From: Chitinophagaceae bacterium
GTDB lineage: Bacteria > Bacteroidota > Bacteroidia > Chitinophagales > Chitinophagaceae
Direction of reading: 5' to 3'
Assembly: GCA_947447465.1 (NCBI GenBank)
Contig: CANFKE010000035.1
Span: forward strand, 1 to 44,029
DNA: 44,029 bases
Each line of letters begins with the position of its first letter. Positions within the stretch are counted from its first letter, which is position 1. The position numbers were made by a program, and so were the translations under genes. The notes under the pieces were generated by a model. It ran no database searches. It had not been told where the DNA came from and saw only the letters and a program-made list of their open reading frames with translations. Below are positions 16,229 to 22,830 of this stretch, piece by piece.

Positions 16229-17680
16229 TTATTTGATCAGTTCGCTATATGTCAAGGTTGTATAATTTGCGCTGGTATCAATAATAAAATACCGACTATT
16301 GATACCCTTATCGGGAGTTTTTTCAAAGCAACTAAGTAAGGTGTCTTTACTATTGGTATTGAACACTTTTAGCATTGCACTATCAGCAAAGATGAAAGTG
16401 CGTTGTGGCCGTTCTCCATTTAGTTTTGACGATAGGATACTCTCTACCGGCGCTCCCCAGTTCATGATCAGTTGTTGGTTAGTTACTTCATCAATATTGG
16501 TAATTATAGCTTTAGTTATACCCTTTATTTTCATTCGCTCATTTATCTGCTCTATTATGTTCGCCCGAAGTGTGAATTGTTTCGATGAATGTTGTATGTA
16601 GCCAAGTCTAATACAGAAGATAGATACGAGCAGTATTATTGCATGTTGTTGCTTTAATTGGGGTAATACAAAGTAAACAAACGGAACACAGCAGATGATG
16701 CTTAGCGGCATATATTCACTCTCCATGTAAAAGAGCCAGTCTTTTACATCCCGATAGGTAATGCAGATCAACAGTAAATAACCACAAACGGCAATAATTG
16801 TATAAACAGTCAGCAAATATTTTTTGCCTCTTAGCATTGCTATTATGCCTGTTGATGTAAGTATGATCAGGATCCAGTAATTAGTAATGCAATGCTTTAT
16901 AAATGAACTGAGTTGTGCTGATGAAAAAATATGCTTCAAGCCATCTGTATTCAATTGGGTCACTATTTCTATTTTACCGCTGTCATACCCATGGTGCATA
17001 CCCTGATAAAACTTCATATATGATAATGCAAGCAGTAGGATGCTGTATATTATTATTTCAGTGTTTGAGAACATACGGACGCCCCGGTCTATAAAATAGA
17101 AAAACCAAAGAAATAATGCCGCAAGCATGACCAATGGATGAGTCCAAATTGACAATGTTGCCAGTGCAACAAAAACGATAACTGTAATTATTTTGGGTCG
17201 CAGTTTATCGACCATGTATTGATTCACTGCAATAGTTATCATCAGCCATGTTATACCCTGATGTACTTCATTGTTGGTCCAGAAATAAGTATCACTAACA
17301 AATAAGGTTAGATAGAGAGTAAGTATCACTACCAGATCGTATCGCTTATATTTAAAAGTGAGTAGTATGCTAGTTGCCAGAAAGAACAGATTGAAGCTGG
17401 CAGAATACAATATCATCAGAGATCTGATAGATAAATGCAAGCTCGAGCCTATAAGCGGAAAAAGTTGAGTAATGAATGAACCGTATCTGTTCTCCGCTAT
17501 CTGTAGTTTATGCTCATTGACTATCCTGAACAACACATGCGGGGCATCAGAGAATAACATTCTTTCCTTGTAATACAATAGTGAACCCAGCAACAAGACG
17601 AACTGACAACAAATACCTATTATGGCATAAGTTTTGTGCTTATTTATAGCTGCTGTTGTTTGGTAGTCGTTTTTGGTCAC
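16229..17680 (-). CDS. Polytopic membrane protein, unknown function
   Basis: 483 residues starting at GTG 17680 (MTKNDYQTT); the next Met is at about residue 42. About ten hydrophobic segments are visible between residues 17 and 350, with a soluble C-terminal domain of about 120 residues (IKGITKAIITNIDEVTNQQ onward). The large loop after the first helix and the overall layout resemble multi-spanning glycosyltransferases of the GT-C kind, but no catalytic motif is clear and no family is recognised. A TAAATTTA element ends 4 nt before the GTG. It is convergent with bshC, with 4 bp between stops and no terminator. Confidence 0.8.
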   Translation of the reverse strand: MTKNDYQTTAAINKHKTYAIIGICCQFVLLLGSLLYYKERMLFSDAPHVLFRIVNEHKLQIAENRYGSFITQLFPLIGSSLHLSIRSLMILYSASFNLFFLATSILLTFKYKRYDLVVILTLYLTLFVSDTYFWTNNEVHQGITWLMITIAVNQYMVDKLRPKIITVIVFVALATLSIWTHPLVMLAALFLWFFYFIDRGVRMFSNTEIIIYSILLLALSYMKFYQGMHHGYDSGKIEIVTQLNTDGLKHIFSSAQLSSFIKHCITNYWILIILTSTGIIAMLRGKKYLLTVYTIIAVCGYLLLICITYRDVKDWLFYMESEYMPLSIICCVPFVYFVLPQLKQQHAIILLVSIFCIRLGYIQHSSKQFTLRANIIEQINERMKIKGITKAIITNIDEVTNQQLIMNWGAPVESILSSKLNGERPQRTFIFADSAMLKVFNTNSKDTLLSCFEKTPDKGINSRYFIIDTSANYTTLTYSELIK

Positions 17681-17684
17681 AGGC

Positions 17685-17692
17685 TAAATTTA
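17685..17692 (-). promoter_or_regulatory. Candidate -7 element abutting the GTG start
   Basis: TAAATTTA (self-complementary; 7 of 8 consensus positions on the minus strand) ends 4 nt before GTG 17680. This is the same geometry as at dcd. No good -33 element is seen. Confidence 0.35.
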
Positions 17693-17853
17693 CTGAACAT
17701 GGACTAATAAATTTTGTTTGCACCAAACTTAAATAATAACTACATATTGTATGGTTGGTTTATGTTTATGATACGTTTTTGACTGAGCAATTTCTTTGTT
17801 GAAGGATAGTGGAGATTGATCATAAATTTCGTTTTTATTTACCTGTGCTTCCT

Positions 17854-17861
17854 TATCTTTG
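17854..17861 (+). promoter_or_regulatory. -7 element and leader of first beta-barrel gene
   Basis: TATCTTTG is an exact match, with GTTTTT about 19 bp upstream. It implies a leader of about 100 nt to ATG 17965. That leader contains four and a half ATTA units (17920-17937) and a small GGCT/AGCC hairpin (17944-17954). Confidence 0.55.
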
Positions 17862-17964
17862 CGCTCCTTTTTGAGCAGCTATTATGTCATTGATCAGGGT
17901 TGCTTATATGAAATTATTCATTAATTAATTAATTAATAATATTGGCTATTAGCCGTTAATTGAG

Positions 17965-18657
17965 ATGTTGTTAAGAACAAAATTATTTGTGGCTGCAGCG
18001 ATTGCCACATTGGGGTTATCTACCGGTGCTAAAGCACAGGTTTACGAAGAAGATATTTTGATGCACAGCAAGAATTACTTTGAATCAGGTGCCAAACTTG
18101 GTGCAGATTTTCAGCAATTATCTGCTTTCCCTATGTCTGCTGATTATAGCACAGGTGGTACTGCAGGTGTATATATAAAAAGAAGGATCAGAAATTTCGG
18201 ACTTCAACTTGAGGTGACTGCAAGTAATGCACAATACACAACTCAGTATCCGGTGTCTCACAAATATGAGCTTTCACATACCAAGTATGCTGATACTATT
18301 ACAAAAGGTGTATTTAATGCATTGTATGTGAATATCCCATTGTTGATAGAAGTAAGACCCGGTGATCACTTTGCCTTTCAGTTTGGTGCGCAATATACTT
18401 ATATGCTTAATGTGAAAGATAAGAATTCGGCTTTTGCTGCACGTTATAGCACCGACCAGATTTTGAATAAGACTAATATCGCTTTGGTAACAGGTTTTGA
18501 ATTGGATGTTTATAAAGATTTCAAAATGGGGGCACGTTACGTAATGGGTACCTCCGATATGAATGCTGGAAAGTTCAAGCCGTTGACCGATAAATGGAAT
18601 GCTAACAGTGCTCAGGTTTTCTTCCTGTATCGCTTTGAAAAGTGGCGTCGTCGCTAA
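17965..18657 (+). CDS. Outer-membrane beta-barrel protein (PorT/OMP_b-brl_2-like)
   Basis: 230 residues. The signal peptide ends AKAQ at about residue 25. The rest consists of alternating amphipathic strands (FGLQLEVTAS, ALYVNIPLLIEVR, FAFQFGAQYTYML, IALVTGFELDV, FKMGARYVMG) ending with VFFLYRFEKWRRR. This is the small 8-stranded-type porin-family layout common in Bacteroidota. No substrate can be given. It is followed after 44 bp by a paralogue with the same strand order (GxQxEV, YxxIPxLxEYR/VR). Confidence 0.8.
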   Translation: MLLRTKLFVAAAIATLGLSTGAKAQVYEEDILMHSKNYFESGAKLGADFQQLSAFPMSADYSTGGTAGVYIKRRIRNFGLQLEVTASNAQYTTQYPVSHKYELSHTKYADTITKGVFNALYVNIPLLIEVRPGDHFAFQFGAQYTYMLNVKDKNSAFAARYSTDQILNKTNIALVTGFELDVYKDFKMGARYVMGTSDMNAGKFKPLTDKWNANSAQVFFLYRFEKWRRR

Positions 18658-18673
18658 ATAGCTTGATTAATAT

Positions 18674-18681
18674 TATATTTG
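18674..18681 (+). promoter_or_regulatory. -7 element of second beta-barrel gene
   Basis: TATATTTG, an exact match, ends 20 nt before ATG 18702. The second paralogue can therefore be transcribed separately. Confidence 0.5.
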
Positions 18682-18701
18682 TATCGTAATAAATCAATAG
18701 T

Positions 18702-19310
18702 ATGAAGCGTACACTACTCTTTACTTTGCTTGCCGCTACATTGTTTGTTTCCGGTGTAAATGCTCAGTCTCCTGTAAAGGCAGATGTTGGTATTAAGCTC
18801 GGAGCTAATTTTTCTCAATTGGGTGGTGATCATTGGGAACAATCGTATCAGCCCGGTGTTTTGGCAGGTGCGCTCTTTGGTGTGCGCAAGCATAAGATCG
18901 GTCTGCAGGTAGAGGTACTGGTGAATAGCTCACATTATACCACCAAAGATCTGATCGATTCTGTTCGTAAAGGAGATTTTCGTGCTACTTATTTCGATAT
19001 TCCTGTCCTGTTCGAATATCGGGTATTAGGTACTAAATTATCTCCTAAGGTATGGGTCATGGCTGGGCCTCAGTTCAGTAATCTTATGTCTATTAAAAGT
19101 CTTAATGATTATGCCGGAGATGCTAAAAGCACATTTAAGTCAGGAAATATCTCCGCGGTTGTTGGCGTTGAAGTAAGATATGCTAAATTCACATTGGGTG
19201 GTAGATACATTTTGGGAGTAACCAATATCAATAACGAAGATGTGAGTACCATCAAGCAGTCATGGAGCAGTCGTTCCGGTCAGGTATATCTGGGTTTCAG
19301 GTTTATTTAA
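18702..19310 (+). CDS. Outer-membrane beta-barrel protein, paralogue of preceding gene
   Basis: 202 residues with a signal peptide to about residue 21 (VNAQ). Strands GLQVEVLVNSSHYTT, TYFDIPVLFEYRV, VWVMAGPQFSNLMSI, ISAVVGVEVRY and FTLGGRYILGVTN align in order with the upstream protein, and it ends VYLGFRFI with an aromatic C-terminal residue two from the end, as outer-membrane barrels do. This is a probable tandem duplication. A bidirectional terminator follows. Confidence 0.8.
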   Translation: MKRTLLFTLLAATLFVSGVNAQSPVKADVGIKLGANFSQLGGDHWEQSYQPGVLAGALFGVRKHKIGLQVEVLVNSSHYTTKDLIDSVRKGDFRATYFDIPVLFEYRVLGTKLSPKVWVMAGPQFSNLMSIKSLNDYAGDAKSTFKSGNISAVVGVEVRYAKFTLGGRYILGVTNINNEDVSTIKQSWSSRSGQVYLGFRFI

Positions 19311-19332
19311 GAGTAACTCAATAGAATCATAA

Positions 19333-19368
19333 AAAAATAGCCGATTGGTTTCCCGATCGGCTATTTTT
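19333..19368. terminator. Bidirectional terminator
   Basis: A 13-bp stem AAAAATAGCCGAT (19333-19345) with its complement at 19356-19368, flanked by A and T runs. It separates the rightward beta-barrel gene from the leftward small lipoprotein gene. Confidence 0.85.
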
Positions 19369-19407
19369 ATTGAATATCTTTTGCCAGGAAAAGATCCTTG
19401 CTTTCAT

Positions 19408-19548
19408 TTATTGTGATACTACAGGTGGAACGAACATATGGTTGGGGCAACCATACTTTTTAGTTGGTGTGCAAGATGCCATTACCACTACAGTAAGTAT
19501 TATTGCAGTTATTGGTAACAAGCGGCGAAAATTAATGGTTGTTTGCAT
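19408..19548 (-). CDS. Small lipoprotein (46 residues)
   Basis: ATG 19548-19546 reads leftward through 46 codons to TAA at 19410-19408. The product begins MQTTINFRRLLPITAIILTV and has a positively charged n-region (two Arg), a hydrophobic core, and the lipobox VMASC with Cys26. A 20-residue mature peptide (CTPTKKYGCPNHMFVPPVVS plus Gln) remains. Short lipoproteins ending in a KKYGCP-like motif recur in Bacteroidota; their function is unknown. A leftward -7-like element (TAACTTCG) lies 43 nt upstream and a terminator lies 40 nt downstream, so it looks like an independent transcription unit. Confidence 0.72.
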   Translation of the reverse strand: MQTTINFRRLLPITAIILTVVVMASCTPTKKYGCPNHMFVPPVVSQ

Positions 19549-19579
19549 ACATTAAAATTATGAATAGTAAAATCGTCAA

Positions 19580-19599
19580 TTAACTTTGTACGAAGTTAA
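19580..19599. promoter_or_regulatory. Back-to-back promoter elements between small lipoprotein gene and mpl
   Basis: The 7-bp arms TTAACTT (19580-19586) and AAGTTAA (19593-19599) form an inverted repeat. Rightward it reads TAACTTTG (19581-19588, exact -7) for mpl. Leftward it reads TAACTTCG (19598-19591, 7 of 8) for the lipoprotein gene. Both polymerases could not sit here at once, suggesting mutual exclusion. Confidence 0.5.
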
Positions 19600-19609
19600 G
19601 GAAAAAAAT

Positions 19610-20968
19610 ATGAAACACATTCACTTTATAGCTATTGGCGGTGCCATTATGCACCAGCTTGCTTTAGCACTACATAGAAAAGGTTATGTCATTACCGGTA
19701 GCGATGATGAGATCAATGATCCGGCAAAAAGCAATCTTGCAGAAGCAGGTCTTTTGCCCGCTACTTTTGGTTGGTATCCCGAGAAGATAACTACCGATCT
19801 TGAAGCTGTTGTACTGGGTATGCATGCCCGTGCAGATAATCCTGAATTACTGGCTGCCAAGAAATTGGGCGTGCCTATTTATTCATTCCCCCAATATGTT
19901 TATGAAGTAAGCAAAAATAAGAAGAGGGTAGTAGTAGCCGGAAGTCATGGCAAAACAACGATCACTTCAATGATCATGCATATACTGAAGCATCAGGGGC
20001 TTGATTTCGATTATCTGGTCGGGGCTCGTGTGGCAGGTTTCGATTCTTCTGTGAAACTGACGGATGCTCCTATTATTGTATTAGAGGGAGATGAATACCC
20101 TGCATCTCCTGAAGAAAGACGTCCGAAGATCTTTTTCTATCATCCGCATATCAGCGTATTAAGCGGTATAGCCTGGGATCATATTAATGTGTTCCCAACT
20201 TATGAAAATTACTTTAGTCAGTTCGAGCAATATCTTACTGGTATGAGTAAAGATGCTGTTGTGTTTTACAATAATGAAGATTCAGAAGTGCAGCGTGTCA
20301 TTGCCGGTTCTGCTACTCATATAAAGACAGTACCTTATGATACTCCACCTTTCCATTACGAACATGGTACTGCTGTAATGGATACTCAGGCTGGTCCGGT
20401 AAGTGTATCAGTTTTTGGTCGTCATAATTTGCTCAATATGCAGGCAGCTATCGATGTATGTATGGAATTGGGCATTACTGAAGCCAATTGTTATGCCGCT
20501 ATCTCATCATTTACTGGTGCTGCTCGCAGGTTAGAAAAGGTAAAAGAGGAGGAGGGCCTATTGGTCTATCGCGATTTTGCTCATGCTCCGAGTAAACTAC
20601 GTGCAACACTTAATGCAGTGCGCGAGGCATATGCCGATCATTATCTGGTAGCTTGTTTCGAATTACACACTTTCAGTAGTCTCAATGAAAAATTTCTGAG
20701 TAAATATGCGCATAGCATGGATGCCGCAGATGAAGCTGTCGTTTATTTCAGTCATCATGCACTTGAGCTGAAAGGCCTCCCTACCTTACAAAAGAGTGTA
20801 GTAAAGGATTTTTTCCGTCGTGACGACATCTCTGTAATTGACAACAAGGAAGCATTGGAAGTTGCGGTAGAAAATATGATCAGTCACAAAGGTAAGCCGG
20901 TATTTCTCCTGCTCATGAGCTCGGGAACTTTCGAAGGAATTGATTGGAATAGTGTAAGTTCGCACTAG
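19610..20968 (+). CDS. mpl: UDP-MurNAc:L-Ala-gamma-D-Glu-meso-DAP ligase (Mpl-type Mur ligase)
   Basis: 452 residues from ATG 19610 (MKHIHFIAIGGAIMHQLALA); the in-frame TTG at 19586 overlaps the -7 box and is unlikely. The N-terminal Rossmann domain GIGG-type loop is followed by the ATP P-loop GSHGKTT (111-117), LEGDEYPA, HNLLNMQAA and a C-terminal domain (YRDFAHAPSKLRATL, where the family has DFAHHP). Mpl reattaches recycled murein tripeptide to UDP-MurNAc. The exonuclease gene follows after 16 bp, so the two are probably cotranscribed. Confidence 0.9.
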   Translation: MKHIHFIAIGGAIMHQLALALHRKGYVITGSDDEINDPAKSNLAEAGLLPATFGWYPEKITTDLEAVVLGMHARADNPELLAAKKLGVPIYSFPQYVYEVSKNKKRVVVAGSHGKTTITSMIMHILKHQGLDFDYLVGARVAGFDSSVKLTDAPIIVLEGDEYPASPEERRPKIFFYHPHISVLSGIAWDHINVFPTYENYFSQFEQYLTGMSKDAVVFYNNEDSEVQRVIAGSATHIKTVPYDTPPFHYEHGTAVMDTQAGPVSVSVFGRHNLLNMQAAIDVCMELGITEANCYAAISSFTGAARRLEKVKEEEGLLVYRDFAHAPSKLRATLNAVREAYADHYLVACFELHTFSSLNEKFLSKYAHSMDAADEAVVYFSHHALELKGLPTLQKSVVKDFFRRDDISVIDNKEALEVAVENMISHKGKPVFLLLMSSGTFEGIDWNSVSSH

Positions 20969-20984
20969 ATTTATAATATATAGC

Positions 20985-21770
20985 ATGTCTAAACTATCTT
21001 TAAAAAGGCCAATAGTGTTTTTTGACCTTGAGACTACCGGTACCGACAATGTGCGCGACCGCATAGTTGAATTGGCTTTTGTAAAGCTTTTACCCGATGG
21101 AACTACTCAGAAGTACATAAAAAAGGTAAATCCACTAATGCCTATTCCTGCAGAGTCATCTGCAATACATGGCATCACCGATGAAGATGTTAAAGACTGC
21201 CAGCCTTTCAAGCAGATCGCACATGAACTCTATGACTGGATCAAGGGTTGCGATATGGGTGGCTACAATTCCAGCAAATTCGATATTCCTTTATTGGCGG
21301 AAGAATTTCTTCGTGCAGGTGTCGATGTTGATTTTACTGAGCGTAACATGGTCGATGTACAACAGATATTCTTTAAAATGGAAGCGCGGACATTAAGTGC
21401 TGCTTACAGTTTCTATTGCCAAAAAGAAATGAAGAACGCCCATAGCGCAGAGGCAGATATCATGGCTACTATCGAGGTATTAGAAGCTCAATTGGACAGA
21501 TATGAGAACATAGCTTCCGATGTGCCATCTTTACACAAATTCACTAATACAGATGAATATGTTGACTATCCCAGGAGAATGATCATGAAAGATGGTCATC
21601 CGGTATTTAATTTTGGTAAGTACAAGGGAAGAAAGGTAGAAGAAGTATTTACTACAGAGCCTCAGTATTATGACTGGATGATGGGGGCTGATTTTGCACT
21701 ACACACCAAACAGAAGATATCTGAGATATACAACAGAATGAAGCTTAAAAAAGCGGGTTTTAAGGCATGA
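20985..21770 (+). CDS. DnaQ-like 3'-5' exonuclease with C-terminal DUF3820-like domain
   Basis: 261 residues. The exonuclease domain (about 8-170) carries Exo I FFDLETTG with Asp14 and Glu16, Exo II NSSKFDIPLL, and Exo III HSAEAD, i.e. the DEDDh set. The C-terminal 60 residues (FNFGKYKGRKVEEVFTTEPQ, YYDWM) resemble the small domain annotated as DUF3820/quorum-sensing-regulated factor-like, often attached to such exonucleases. It has no polymerase domain, so it could be a proofreading or repair nuclease. It is 16 bp downstream of mpl. Confidence 0.88.
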   Translation: MSKLSLKRPIVFFDLETTGTDNVRDRIVELAFVKLLPDGTTQKYIKKVNPLMPIPAESSAIHGITDEDVKDCQPFKQIAHELYDWIKGCDMGGYNSSKFDIPLLAEEFLRAGVDVDFTERNMVDVQQIFFKMEARTLSAAYSFYCQKEMKNAHSAEADIMATIEVLEAQLDRYENIASDVPSLHKFTNTDEYVDYPRRMIMKDGHPVFNFGKYKGRKVEEVFTTEPQYYDWMMGADFALHTKQKISEIYNRMKLKKAGFKA

Positions 21771-21869
21771 CGGAAGAGAATTTTATTTAATTAACTTCGC
21801 TTTGCAATTATTTTTGCTGTTATTACCCATTAATATTATTATTTTGCCGTTTCCAATTTTAAAATTTTC

Positions 21870-22580
21870 TTGAAAAAACTTGTCATAATACCGACCTACA
21901 ACGAGAAGGAGAACATCGAAAAAATCATACGTAGAGTGTTTTCTTTATCCGGTGGCTATCACTTACTCATTGTTGATGATGGTTCGCCTGATGGAACAGC
22001 CGATATCATCAAGGGGCTGCAAACCGAATTCGGCGGTCGGCTCAATATCTTGGAGCGTAAAGGTAAACTGGGCTTAGGCACGGCTTACATAGCCGGCTTT
22101 AAATGGGCTTTGCAGCATGAATACGATTACATTTTCGAAATGGATGCTGACTTTTCTCACAAACCTGAAGATCTGGAGCGGCTCTATGAAGCATGTATTC
22201 ATGGTGCAGATGTAGTTGTCGGATCTCGTTATACACGTGGGGGAAAAGTGGTCAATTGGCCTATGGACCGTATTCTTATTTCAAAGGGTGGGGCTTTTTA
22301 TACAAAGTTGATAACCTGGATGCCTGTAAGCGACCCTACTGCAGGTTTCGTATGCTATAGTCGCAAAGTACTCAGTACTATTCCGTTAGATCAGGTGCAT
22401 TTCATCGGATATGCTTTCCAGATAGAAATGAAATACCGTGCATGGAAACTCGGCTTTAAGATCAAAGAAGTGCCTATTACTTTCGAAGATCGTAAAGAAG
22501 GGGTATCTAAAATGAGCGGCAATATTATCAAAGAAGCAATGTACGGTGTCTGGAAAATGAGGGGATTTAGTAATAAGTAA
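21870..22580 (+). CDS. Polyprenol monophosphomannose synthase (Dpm1-like GT2)
   Basis: 236 residues from a TTG start (MKKLVIIPTYNEKENIEKII). No in-frame ATG lies nearby, and homologues begin with this same MKK motif, so TTG is the likely start. GT-A motifs: VDDGSPDGT with Asp36/Asp37, EMDADFSH (91-97), and GSRYTRGG, followed by WPMDR. There are no C-terminal membrane helices, as in the short single-domain form. It transfers mannose from GDP-Man to polyprenyl phosphate at the inner face of the membrane, providing the lipid donor for GT-C mannosyltransferases such as the GT22-like protein at 27381. Glucose transfer is the alternative. A terminator follows. Confidence 0.87.
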   Translation: MKKLVIIPTYNEKENIEKIIRRVFSLSGGYHLLIVDDGSPDGTADIIKGLQTEFGGRLNILERKGKLGLGTAYIAGFKWALQHEYDYIFEMDADFSHKPEDLERLYEACIHGADVVVGSRYTRGGKVVNWPMDRILISKGGAFYTKLITWMPVSDPTAGFVCYSRKVLSTIPLDQVHFIGYAFQIEMKYRAWKLGFKIKEVPITFEDRKEGVSKMSGNIIKEAMYGVWKMRGFSNK

Positions 22581-22600
22581 ATTATTTTTCATAGTTATTG

Positions 22601-22633
22601 CAGGGGCTGATTTTTCAGCCCCTGTTGCTTTTT
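22601..22633 (+). terminator. Terminator after mannose synthase gene
   Basis: A 10-bp stem CAGGGGCTGA (22601-22610) with its complement at 22615-22624, a 4-nt loop and a T-rich tail (TTGCTTTTT). Confidence 0.85.
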
Positions 22634-22756
22634 AGTATGTAAATTCACTTTTGTTAGGATCATTCGAAAGGGAAAGGATGCTATGTTGTACAATATCAGT
22701 ATTGGTAATGACAAGAATCAGCATATTCAGCTATCTTACCATTCCTTCATATTCAC

Positions 22757-22800
22757 TACATTTATGTACTTCAAAATCAGGGGATCTTACCCCGATTTTT
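22757..22800 (+). promoter_or_regulatory. Promoter-like element followed by hairpin upstream of hybrid kinase
   Basis: TACATTTA (22757-22764; 7 of 8 for -7) is followed by a stem of GGGG/CCCC plus six outer pairs with one bulged A (22773-22799), ending in a T run. It sits about 30 nt before ATG 22831. It could be a terminator of read-through, an attenuator, or a protective 5' hairpin; sequence alone does not decide. Confidence 0.4.
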
Positions 22801-22830
22801 AGTTGTCAATTTTAATTATTTATTTTAATA

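Noticed and set aside
19370..19555. Rightward 61-codon frame after the beta-barrel terminator
   Set aside because: It overlaps the terminator and is antisense to the better-supported small lipoprotein gene.
22678..22815. Possible 45-residue peptide before the hybrid kinase
   Set aside because: The predicted peptide has no signal sequence or recognisable motif, and the frame crosses a promoter-like box and a hairpin.
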